Of a stretch of DNA of 64,000 nucleotides, positions 55,122-64,000 are shown piece after piece. The position numbers were made by a program, and so were the translations under genes. The DNA is taken from positions 19,553,312 through 19,617,311 of the forward strand of contig NW_020312966.1 of NCBI RefSeq assembly GCF_003265705.1, written 5' to 3'. How positions within the stretch are numbered: position 1 is the first letter of the stretch; each line of letters opens with the position of its first letter. Source of the stretch: Callorhinus ursinus (Eukaryota; Chordata; Mammalia; Carnivora; Otariidae). Under the pieces are notes generated by a model. The model searched no databases. It saw only the letters and a program-made list of their open reading frames with translations, and had not been told where the DNA came from.

Positions 55122-55843
55122 AGCGAGCATGGAGATGGGGGTAGGGTGGGGTAGAGAAGAACACAGCAACATTTCCAATTCCTGGAACAGGCTTCCCCAA
55201 TTTGCTCGTGAGATGTTGGACTGCATGCAGGATTCCCAGTGTTTGCGTCTGGACACCTTGCCCGTTGTTTGATTTTACTACCTCAGCTCAAACGAGTGTC
55301 TTCACTCCTTTTTGTCTCGCTCCTGAATCTCTACCACAGAACAAACATTAAGAGACACACCAGCAGTCAAATGGAGCAAAGAGTGATTACGGCAAAGAAT
55401 GAGCTTGAGGTTCACTGGGGTTTTCAGAAAGTAAGGTGTTCGTGGTTGTGAGCGGGCACCTGACTTAATTGCTATACAGGTAAGTGGCTCTTCACCCAGA
55501 CACACTCTCCAAAAAAAAAAAAAAAAACCCTTTTCTGGTGTTTTCTGGTGCATGGGACGGAGTAGGAAGACTAACCACCTAAATTGTGAGCTACATAAAT
55601 TTATTTCAGCAACAACTCATTCCAGCCTCAAAATCTTCACAATTTAAATCTGCTCTCCAGAGAGAGGAGAGAGAGAGAAACAATGTTCTTCCCTTTAATC
55701 TGGTGAGAATTAGCAAGGAGTATGGGTATCAGGAACCCTGCGTTTTGTGCTGTGCCTTTGAAAAGAGAACAAAACACAATGTCCGGAGATAAATGGTCAT
55801 TTTCTGAAGCTACCGGTTTTCTTACAAATTCTTGAGGAAATGT

Positions 55844-55856
55844 TGCCACCTTCTGG
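55844..55856 (-). promoter_or_regulatory. CTCF-like motif (weaker)
   Basis: The minus strand reads CCAGAAGGTGGCA, fitting the CTCF core CCASNAGRKGGCR. It faces the motif at 51125, forming a convergent pair 4.7 kb apart. Motif only. Confidence 0.3.
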
Positions 55857-56130
55857 ACAAAATAGCAATAACGTCATCACAACCTTGACATCAGCCTGTT
55901 TATAAATGCATTTACTGGGTTAGTAAAGAAGGATTTTGCTTTGGCTTTCTTTCTTTTCTGTCTTCATGCCTGCACAACATTAATATACCAAAAAAAAAAT
56001 GAAGTCCCTATAAAAGCACTAATCATATGCATAATAGAACAGAAAGCCCATTTCACCAATTAAGCAGATTCTTCAAAGGAAGAATAATCAATCATGCTGA
56101 CAAAGTTTACCAGATTTTTTTAATCTCGTT
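55855..56130. promoter_or_regulatory. Candidate conserved non-coding element
   Basis: A repeat-free AT-rich block with a CRE-like ACGTCA at 55871-55876, a POU-like ATATGCATAAT at 56025-56035 and the homeodomain-like CAATTAAG at about 56057-56064. Activity and conservation are inferred and not testable here. Confidence 0.25.
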
Positions 56131-56639
56131 TGCAGACTTAACTCTTACAGAGCTTGAAGAGGGGTAGACAAATTCTCATCCAGATTTTCTCTTTAGTTTT
56201 TTTATTAAAAATATCTTTCGAAAAGGGGTTCAAGTCTGCCGAGCTGAATGGTCTTGAACTTGATTTTTTAAATATATTTTACTTTTTTAAAGTCATCGGC
56301 AATATTCTGAGCATCAAAAATCTGAAATGCCAGTAGTCTTTCCTGATCAGCTGTAAAATATTTATGTCCCCTTTACCCTTTTAAGTGGGACCCCTTGCAT
56401 TGGTCAATCTGACCAGCAAACGTGTTTGCAATAAATAAGGCAATTACGGTGGACATGTTTGTTTATTTGAGCACCTACGTATTTGGCCCCCTGAAGAAAA
56501 GTAAATAGCAAGGGAACCAGCACACTGGCCCGGGACACACCACCCCACCAAAGAGCTGGAAGTCGTCTTTGTGGTGTGGAGGTCTCTCACGTGAAGAAGT
56601 CCGCAAGTCTAGGACATTTATTTCTCAGCTGAATGAGTG

Positions 56640-57062
56640 CAAGATGGAGGACCCGCATCCCTGCTCCTCTCGGTCCTCTCCGTGTGTAAGTCCCTGTCCT
56701 CCCTCATTCAGAACCTGGCAGGGAAGGTGGCGCCAGCCTTCTGAGAAGTTTACTCTGGCCTGTGAGGCCACCATCCGTGGTGATTGGCAGCCCTGTGCAC
56801 CTGCAGAAGCGCGGCGCGAATTTATACGAGGGGGCGCACCAGTGCAGGGGCTCATGCCCACTCCCTGCCCCGCGTCCCTGAAGCTGCGCGTGGATCGTCC
56901 TCTGCTTCCCAAATCCTGGAGGGGTAGGGGGCAGCCAGAAGCCGCGTCACCCCATCCCAAAGTGGCAACTCTGTGCCAGAAGTCCGCTTTAATTTCTTCT
57001 ATGCTGGTCCCCTGGCTAGAGGCAGCACCAAGTTTCCCAGCATCTTTGTGAAGGAGGTAAGT
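56640..57062 (+). other. CpG-rich block next to a consensus splice donor
   Basis: About nineteen CpGs occur in 56641-57000, including GCGCGGCGCG near 56810, against a CpG-poor background. A pyrimidine-rich CCTCCCTCATTCAG could serve as a 3' splice site ending at 56711, and AAGGAG/GTAAGTG at 57051-57063 is a textbook 5' splice site, enclosing 345 bp. The plus-strand frame at 56569-57051 stops before the donor and the other plus frames are closed, so an exon here would more likely be non-coding. A 182-codon minus frame at 56625-57173 matches nothing known. Confidence 0.35.
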
Positions 57063-57689
57063 GCCCGGGAAGGTGGGGAGGCAAATTTCTTTGACCAAGT
57101 GGTAGGCAGTTCTTTTTGTCGTCCACCAGACACTCGCTGAGATGACTACATCAAATATCACCTGTGAGGCCAATGTTCAGGTGGTGTGTCAGGACAGATT
57201 CCCTGGAGAATGGCAGGATGGTGCACGGGGGTGGCGGGCTGCTTAGGGCGCCTGCCTCCATATAAATCAAATTATCAGCTGTAGTGCTGGCTTTAAAAGT
57301 ATCACCTCAAAGGCCGACTAGCAGCCTTCCAGGGGATGCAGCATCACATGGGGGGGTTTGAGTGACTGCTCGGAAAAGCACAAAGAGAACGAAAGGGGGA
57401 AATAGAAAAAAAACGTTCTTTTTAGAAATATTCTTGTTTTGAATTGGGAAGTCCCTGGTGCAGAAATGTCTTTGGTGCTGGTGATTATCTGGACCTGCAA
57501 GTGCTGAATTGATTCACTGTCCTGCAGACACCCAGGGGCTGAATATCAAGGAACAAATGCATTAATCATGGCAGAGCCCGTGTGCCAATGCGCATAAGGA
57601 CCACTGCTCCCAGCAACAGCGATAGCGCGAACGTTTCCCCAGACCACATGCTCCGAAGTAGCTCTCTGAAGTCTCATTACTGAGTGTGT

Positions 57690-57712
57690 GGGTTTGGGGG
57701 AGGGCGGTGGGG
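57690..57712 (+). other. G-quadruplex motif
   Basis: Tracts of 3, 5, 3 and 4 G with loops TTT, A and CGGT. Confidence 0.6.
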
Positions 57713-57843
57713 TGAACTTGACTTTCTCTGAAACATGCTTTTAGAAATATGTGTATTTACATTTAGGCTTGGGTTTATTTAAAAAAAAAAAAAGGGAGAC
57801 TTTGGACCAGAGTCATTACAGATGAAACAAACACATGGACATA

Positions 57844-57845
<2 letters not shown>

Positions 57846-57894
<49 letters not shown>
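57846..57894 (+). repeat. (CA)n microsatellite
   Basis: About 24 uninterrupted CA units, the longest pure dinucleotide tract in the window; likely length-polymorphic. Confidence 0.98.
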
Positions 57895-57897
<3 letters not shown>

Positions 57898-58792
57898 TGC
57901 GCGGGCACAAAAGCTTTCAGGGAGACACAGAAAATAATGTTTAGCAATTACAGTCCACAGCTGCTGTTTCCAATGTGCGCATGCTACACAGGTGCAGCTA
58001 TTATAACAATGAATAGCACACATTAAAGGTGCCATCCATAGGGGTAATAATACTAGGGTTGAAAAGGTATTTTCATTTACAGCCTGATGTTAGGCAGAAA
58101 ATAAAATAAGACGTTTCATAGCCAGCCTGATGGCTCAGCTGCTGCATGGGAGGCCCAAGCCTGAGATTAATCTAGGACTCTTATGTGTGTGTCTGACAGT
58201 GGGAATCTGGCAATGGTTATCTGGAGAGTCCACCAGATCTTCTTAAAAAAAAAAAAAAAAAGTCTGCTAATTAGGGAAACTGAGGCACCTCACAGTTCAT
58301 AGTGGTAGCAGCATCAGCCAGTATAACCTCTATCCCCACCTGGTACCTCCTAGTCTCTGAAGACTAGGAATGTTGTTGGGAAAGCAATATTAGAAAACAA
58401 AATAGGGTCCCCATGGATGGGGTAGCACGTAATGGCTCCCACAGGGAAGGGAGCCTAATGAAGGGTTCCTCCCTCCTCCTCAGGCCTTGTCTCTCGATGG
58501 TGCCATCGCTGTGCCCACCTCCTATCACAAAAATGCCCTTCCCAGGGTCTGGCTTTGAAGGTTTGATCAGCCTGCTTTGCTCACCTCTCCCTTTAAAGGC
58601 CCAGCAGCTGATGGGCACAGTATCTGATTCCCCTCACTGGCCAGAGCTGCTCATGTGGCTAACCTCTTCAACCACAGTGGGGAAAATGAATCTCCAGCAA
58701 CCAACACATTCTTGCGATTGACAGCTGAAAGAAGCTGGAGAAAGGGAGAGCTGGGACAGTAATAGGAGAGGGAGCTTTCGAATCAGAAGACA

Positions 58793-58955
58793 GGGGCGCC
58801 TGGGTGGCTCAGTTGGTGAGGCGTCTGCCTTGGGCTCAGGTCATGATCCCAGGGCTCTGGGATCGAGTCCCACATCGGGCTCCCTGCTCAGTGGGGAGCC
58901 TGCTTCTCCCTCTGCTTGTGCTCGCTCTCTCTGTCAAATAGATAAATGAAGTCTT
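58793..58955 (+). mobile_element. Can-SINE, slightly shortened
   Basis: GGGGCGCCTGGGTGGCTCAG head, GGCTCAGGTCATGATCCCAGG, GGGATCGAGTCCCACATCGG, TCTCCCTCTGCTTGTGCTCG, then a TCAAATAGATAAATGAAGTC tail. Part of the CT-rich middle is missing. Only a weak target-site duplication (AGAAGACA and AAAGACA) is seen. Confidence 0.95.
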
Positions 58956-58989
58956 AAAGACAAAGGACCAGAGCTCCGTGCTCCCATGG

Positions 58990-59160
58990 GCCACCTCGGT
59001 TTCCTATAGCAAACTGCTTAAGCTCTGAACCTCTGCAAAATGGGGATGATCATGTCTGCTGCAGAGGGTTGTACTGGGGTTCCGATGGGACCAAGTATGT
59101 GAAACTTTGACACCGAGCATGAAATGCGGTAGACACGAAGTAAACGGTAGAGATAATTTG
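58990..59160 (+). repeat. MIR SINE fragment
   Basis: CTATAGCAAACTGCTTAAGC, CTGAACCTCTGCAAAATGGGG, GATGATCATGTCTGCTGC, AGAGGGTTGTACTGG and GAGCATGAAATGCGG follow sense MIR order from mid core to the 3' part. Confidence 0.75.
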
Positions 59161-59914
59161 AGTAGCTTCCGTTTATCTATATTCTTCCTGAGTGGGTCTG
59201 CGAAGAACCTCTAAGTGATTCTAGGCAAGAACGTGGACATCTGTGTCGTCTCTACATGTTTCTCAGTGCCATAGAGGCTACTTCAGACCAAAGCAGACTA
59301 AAAAACTGTTTAAGCTCAGCAGGATAATTATTTTCATATTGTCTACTTTGAACAAGGCCAAAAGCAAAAAATAAATTACTGTGTTGTGGGGTGGAATTTT
59401 GAAAGCGGAGGTCAGTCCGTTAGACCCAGGTGGCCGTGGGTCTGGCTGCTGGGGACCAGGCATGCTTTCCCAGGGCCCAGGTGGAGAGCCGACCCCAGCT
59501 TGGAAGTCTGGAAGCTGGCCTGGCACAGAGACACCCAGGGGAGGCGGGGGGCTCGCAGCCCTCGTCAGGCTGAAAGCCATCCTAGGGAATGGGATAGGCC
59601 CCAGTTCACCAAGGAAGGTGGGAACACCACCTCTTTTTAGAGGCCTTAAAAGTGAGGAGAGGATTAAAATTAATTTGAAACTTCCCAGGAAGCCTGCATA
59701 ATGAAAACAAAACTCGATTGCCGTGCTGGCTGGCACACTCTGGAGCTGGAAGTGCTCACACAGCAGAGCCCTAGTCTGTGGAAGCCTGCTGGGGAAATAA
59801 ACAACAGCAACAAAACTGTTGGGGGGTGGTGAGGAGAGGGGGTGGTGGCGGGCAGTGTGAACAGTCTTTCTCTGTCAAGCTCTCGCGGACCACAGATCCT
59901 TGAGGCGCTCTCCT
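59161..59914. other. Unassigned sequence
   Basis: No repeat family or gene recognised. Overlapping frames on both strands at 59278-59736 are GC-rich and unmatched. A G-rich patch lies at about 59820-59852. Confidence 0.4.
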
Positions 59915-59970
59915 AGGGTGCTCATTCATTCAACCCAAAGTATCAACCATGTAGTAGGAGCAGGCTCCAC
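59915..59970 (-). repeat. L2 3' terminus, antisense
   Basis: GCTCATTCATTCAACCCAAAGTATCAACCATGTAGTAGGAGC resembles the antisense L2 end (ATTCATTCAACAAATATTTATTGAGCACCTACTATGTGC). Confidence 0.5.
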
Positions 59971-60097
59971 CCTAACACCCATTAATATGACCTCAGGCTC
60001 TGTGTTTAAGAAGCAGAGTCAGAGCAAAGATAGGCAGATGAACACATAATTGTGTGTTAAAGTATTTCGCGGGAGAAACGCACGGACGCAGTGTTAG

Positions 60098-60585
60098 CCA
60101 GACTCCAAGATGGCCACCAGTGACCCCACCTCCTGGTATTCCCACCCTTGTGCAGTCCCTCCCACCCTGGGCTGGAACTGGTCCATGTGATCCGTAGAAT
60201 ATGCCACAAGTAATGGCACATGCCTTCTGAGATGAGGTTATAAAAGATATTGCAGCTTCACTGTCTCCGGTCACTCGGGCAGGGGTGGGGGGGGGTGGGG
60301 TGGGAAGCCAGCTGTCATGTCTGGAAGCAACCCTGTGCAGAAGATACCACATGCAACCGTCTGAGGTCTCGTGAGTTTGGGAGCAAATCTTCAGCCCCAG
60401 TCAACCTTCTGATGCCTGCAGCCCTGGCTGGCGTCTTCATTGTACCCTCATGATGGGCCCTGAGCCGGCACCCCCAGCTAAGGGGTGCTTCTGACCTTCC
60501 GAAACTATGAGAAAATGAATGTTTGTTGTTTTAAGCTGCTGAGTTTTGGGCTAATTTGTTACATGGCAACGGATAGCTAAGACAC
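60098..60585 (+). repeat. MLT1-like MaLR LTR, full length
   Basis: CCAGACTCCAAGATGGCCACC, CCCACCTCCTGGTATTCCCAC, GTGCAGTCCCTCCCACCC, AGAATATGCCACAAGTAATGG, GAGGTTATAAAAGATATTGCAGC, CTTCAGCCCCAGTCAACC, GCCCTGAGCCGG and TTGTTGTTTTAAGCTGCTGAG then AACGGATAGCTAAGACA run through a complete LTR. No internal retroviral sequence, so it is a solo LTR. Confidence 0.88.
60277..60304 (+). other. G-quadruplex motif inside the LTR
   Basis: G tracts of 3, 4, 9, 4 and 3 with loops CA, T, T and T. The family consensus has only a short G run here, so it looks like a local expansion. Confidence 0.7.
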
Positions 60586-61438
60586 CTAATTATATGGAAA
60601 AAAGATATATTATGTGTAAGAGCAAGTTCTAAAGAAAAACCAATGCTGGATCGGACCCTACTTTTTATGCATTATAGACTGGTGTGTGGCATTGATAACG
60701 AGGTTTCTTTTTTATTGCTCTTTCTATCAAATGAACCGTGAAAGTAATTTTTTTATCTAAATCTCTATGATAATATCAATTAGGGTTCATAAATAGCATC
60801 AAAAAGCAGATCAGAAGCATTTTACAACTACAAGCTAATGCTCTGCCGTGGTGTTAAGCTGCAGAGGAAGCCTGCTCCCTCCCTGTGCCGTGCCTCGGTT
60901 GCAGGTGGGAGGCTGGGGCCAGGAAGGACACCACTTTTCCAGCAGAGAAGAATAGTAACCAGAACAGCCAGGCAAAAATTGCTGGAGCCAGATGATTTCC
61001 AAGGCTGTGTTTGGGAGCAGAGAGGCAGGGCAGACACCCAGAAAGGCTCACCTTATTTCAGAGAAGGTGCGAAGGGGGCAGTGTTGGTGAAGGAGGAAGA
61101 TGCACCTGTTCAAGGGTTCCAAAGCTGGGAGAAAGGCAGCCCCTTACCTATTGGCCTCAGCAAGGAGAGCCAGAGGTCCCCATAGCTATGAAAGCAGGTG
61201 CTTCTATACGGTGTCACAGAGATACCACTCAGGGCTGGTCTGAAGATGGTCCAGCATGCCAAACTCTCCCATGTTGCTCAGAAGCTGTGTTAGCCTACTC
61301 GCCTTTTCTACCACACCAGGCACAACATCCCTTCGTTGTCAGTTGATTAAAATGATGTTAAGTAAGGGTTTCCTTGTCATCTTAATACCTTTTCTCCTGA
61401 ACACTTTTGTCATCTCTTGAAGACTGTACATGTGCTAT
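60586..61438. other. Mostly unique sequence
   Basis: No repeat family or gene recognised. A 115-codon plus frame at 60838-61185 is overlapped by two minus frames and matches nothing known. Confidence 0.4.
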
Positions 61439-61451
61439 AAAAGTGGTGTTT

Positions 61452-61685
61452 GGGGCACCTGGGTGGCTCAGTTGGTTAAGCGGTCGGCTCTTGGTTTCGG
61501 CTCAGGTCATGATCTCAGGGTCGTGGGATCAGGCCCTGCATTATGCTCTGTGCTCAGAGGGGAGTCTGCTTGAGGATTCTCTCGTCCTCTCCCTCTGTGC
61601 CTCCCCCCACTCAGGCTCACATGCTCTCTAAAATAAACTTTAGAATACCAACTTCTGTTAGTGCCAACAGACATTTTTTTTTTTT
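61452..61685 (+). mobile_element. Can-SINE with a rearranged tail
   Basis: GGGGCACCTGGGTGGCTCAG head, TTTCGGCTCAGGTCATGATC, CAGGCCCTGCATTATGCTC, GTCTGCTTGAGGATTCTCTC and CTCTCTAAAATAAACTTTAG. About 30 bases of non-SINE sequence then separate a T-rich end. The outer target-site duplication is AAAGTGGTGTTT at 61440-61451 and AAAGTAGTGTTT at 61686-61697. Confidence 0.93.
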
Positions 61686-61697
61686 AAAGTAGTGTTT

Positions 61698-63904
61698 AAG
61701 TTCATACCAGATCTTCCCTTTTTTGGGGGAGGGGTGCTGGGAAAGGAGGTTTTTAAAGTTTATCAGCCACAGAGGTTTGAGAAAGTCCCCCCCCCCCCGC
61801 CCAGCAGTGTCTGAGTGAGGATGTCCTGATCCCAGGGCATCGGGGTGACTGATCACCATCCAAGCCCCAATGCACTGAGAGTAGAGCAGAGGGCCCTCAG
61901 TGGAGAGGACATTGCCACAGTGGGGAGTTGGGGGGGCTGATGCCATCCCTGCCATTGCCTGAGCGAAGGTGTGGAAAAGTGAAGCCCCACTCTGGTCCCT
62001 ATTTAAAAAGCCCACTCACCAGTGGGCACCACAGCCTTTGGTAGGGTTTCGAGTGTGATCATGAAGGACAGTGTCCACAGAGGAGGAAAGGTGGTGAAGA
62101 CATTAGTGACATGAATATTACATCACAGGAATACATACCAGGAGAAGATATTAAGTTTTTAGCTACCGTGCTTAGAACAGAGCCATGTTTATCAAATTAA
62201 CTTTGAATCCGTCCTCAGCTTTTGCCCTAAAGACCGGGCACCCAATGCACTGTGTGTTTAGATTTAGAAATAACCACTTAATCCTTTCTCACTAAATAAA
62301 ACTCTATTTTCTAGGTGTAAAAATCACATTTATTTTTACTTGTGATAGAGATATTATTGATCTTTGATCATGCCATCCTGCCTTCTCCAAGGAAAGCCCT
62401 TAATCCCCACAGTCCAAAGCACACACCCGCCAAATTCCTGTTTTCCTTAAAGGCAGGAGCTCCTTTTGGTCTGATACTCTCCATAAAAGAGCACAAATAT
62501 GGTAAAACCTGGTTAAACCACACAAAAATTTAGTAACTACTAAAGTGACTACTACCGTCAACATTAAAGATCATTAAGAGGAATCACAAACAGAAAAAGC
62601 TCCTTAAGCAGTGATAGCTCATATTGGTTATGGATTTAATGACCCCTTAAGTGAAAGAAATTCATGTATATTTCCTTACTATGGCTATACGATTCTTTGT
62701 AATCATTCTCTGAGATACACACTTGCATCATGTCCCTCAAAATGGACAAAATGAGAGAACTTTGTATTTTTTTTTTTTTCCCTCCAAGTGTGGATAGACT
62801 TCCAAATGCTTCCAATTTACTCTTTAGAAATGCCTGGAAGGACTTTATATAAAGTATAGCGATTCTGTTAAATGAGGAGGGACAAATTTTGCTTCATTCC
62901 ATACACAGGCCAGCTTCTGCCACTGGCGTCTCTCAAACGGCTTTGTTATTTGGTGGTGATCAAGACTATGGTGGGAAGAGGGGTTTTTCACTGGATTTGA
63001 TGACTTTCAAATTTGGCTGACATTGAAAATTCAGCATGCTTACAGTACGTTGCAATGTCTTTCTGGCCTACTCCTTTATTTCATTTGTATAAATATGCAT
63101 GTATATTATTGATAAGAATGTGATAAACCACAATACCTATGGACTCTTAACCTGGTGTGACATTGGAGCTACTAGAAATCCTTTAAAAAGGAAAACCCAA
63201 GGAAACTAACATTAGCATGCTTTGAAGTAGATTTAATCAAGTGGTGGTAGAAAATGTCAGCATCTGAAGGACATGGCTGGAATGAGCAAACTCTTTGCTT
63301 CTTGGATGATGCCTGTTTCTGGGAGAAGGTGTGCAAACTGAGCTTGGGGCTGCTGGTAGGGAGGGCAGGATCTTCTGACACTGTGTAGCTTCAGATGCTT
63401 CCTGAAACCTCTTGTCTATGCCATAACCTTCACTAGTGACCTGTTTAAGTCCCTGTGGGCAACCCAGGACTTACTGCCTCCTTGTTATAAGGTCTATTGC
63501 AGGTTATTAAACTTCCAGCTTACACGGTTTATGAAAATCCTTCCTATAAAGGATTTAGCAGTACACTGACCCTTTCCGATTTTGCATAAGCTGACCCTCT
63601 CCCCCTAGCGGAGCCCACCAGGGAAGTGGCATTTTTTCTTGGTCATTGGGACATACGCTCTGTGGAAAGCTGCTTAGCCACTTAGGATTGGTTTGATTTA
63701 TGGCCTTAGTGTGATAGGCTTATGGTTTTTTAACTTAAAGATACTGAGACTTAATTCACTAAAATTTTGTCTAATGGGGATGAGGATATTTTCTTCTATA
63801 CTTTTTTAAATATCCTGTATTTTAGCAGCTTCAAATGTAATGCCTCAATTTCCCCTGAATGTGGCAAATCAAGTTGTAAGGTTACGAATACGCACAAAAA
63901 TCTT
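61698..63904. other. Mostly unique sequence
   Basis: No repeat family or gene recognised in about 2.2 kb. It contains a C run near 61788-61800 and a T run near 62767-62780. AT-rich, repeat-free parts (62580-62760, 62940-63150) could be conserved non-coding sequence. Confidence 0.4.
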
Positions 63905-64000
63905 GATGACAAATCGCTGGTGTATGAGAAAGAACAAGGGCTTGAGAGTTCAGTGGACCTGAGTTTAAATCCTGGATCTCCCACATGCTATTACCTACCC
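63905..64000 (+). repeat. MIR SINE 5' part, cut by the window end
   Basis: GAACAAGGGCTTGAGAGTTCAG, TGGACCTGAGTTTAAATCCTGG and CACATGCTATTACCTACC match the tRNA-like head and core start of MIR (GAGCACGGGCTCTGGAGCCAGACTGCCTGGGTTCGAATCCTGG). It continues past the window. Confidence 0.8.

Larger units (their letters stand above)
53277..58784. other. Mostly unique 5.5-kb stretch
   Basis: No repeat family that I recognise and no confirmed exon. Noted parts: a 175-codon plus frame at 53497-54024; an overlapping pair of frames at 54383-54775; G-rich tracts at 55095-55121 and 57690-57712; A runs at about 55510-55526, 57781-57793 and 58245-58261; a tandem TTTTCTGGTG at about 55531-55550; a candidate non-coding element at 55855-56130; a CpG-rich block at 56640-57062; and a (CA)n at 57846-57894. 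Confidence 0.4.

Noticed and set aside
56625..57173. 182-codon minus-strand frame
   Set aside because: It overlaps a 160-codon plus-strand frame in a GC-rich block where stops are rare; no family resemblance.
1..64000. CRISPR arrays, operons or other prokaryotic systems
   Set aside because: The SINE, LINE and LTR content shows vertebrate nuclear DNA; no regularly spaced direct repeats other than microsatellites.

Overview
The window is nuclear DNA of a carnivoran mammal. Eleven copies of the tRNA-Lys-derived Can-SINE are recognisable by eye: head near GGGGCGCCTGGGTGGCTCAG, TC-rich middle, and a tail of AAATAAATAAATAAAATCTT type. That tail and the middle section fit caniform families seen in arctoids (bear, seal or mustelid side) better than canid SINEC_Cf or the felid type, but genus and locus cannot be fixed from this. 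Old mammalian repeats (MIR, L2, MLT1-like LTRs, MER5, a Tigger-like element) make up most of the remaining recognisable sequence.

I find no protein-coding gene. The open frames are short, mostly overlap one another on both strands, and none resembles a known protein except the broken C-terminal end of L1 ORF2 at 25471-26043, with weaker L1 remnants elsewhere. I see no tRNA, rRNA, snRNA or CRISPR. The window reads as a gene-poor intergenic stretch or the inside of a large intron.

Layout: 1-5.2 kb holds an L1 split by a Can-SINE, then an L1 end carrying a long GGAA microsatellite with a 10-N assembly gap. 5-16 kb is mostly unique sequence with MIR, L2 and MLT1 relics. 16.3-18.2 kb is a nest: an antisense L1 interrupted by a Tigger-like DNA transposon and by a Can-SINE. 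18.7-20.1 kb has three MIRs. 22-24.6 kb is unique and carries a strong G-quadruplex motif. 25.1-26.5 kb is a carnivore L1 3' end with a Can-SINE inserted. 27.9-33.2 kb is a dense series of L2, MIR, MaLR and L1 pieces with one GC-rich patch. 34.2-42.6 kb has LTRs, SINEs and an LTR split by an L1. 43.4-46.2 kb holds a long antisense L2 relic, a 180-bp block of which is repeated 1.7 kb downstream. 46.3-64 kb is mostly unique, with a good CTCF-like motif, a CpG-rich block beside a consensus splice donor, several G-rich runs, Can-SINEs and one long MLT1-like LTR.

No multi-gene system is visible. What merits a second look is the dispersed L2 duplication, the nested insertions (a relative insertion order can be read), the G-quadruplex and GGAA tracts, the convergent CTCF-like motifs, and several repeat-free blocks with clustered transcription-factor-like motifs that may be conserved non-coding elements. 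Repeat family names come from memory of consensus sequences; boundaries are good to about 10-20 bases unless a target-site duplication is given.
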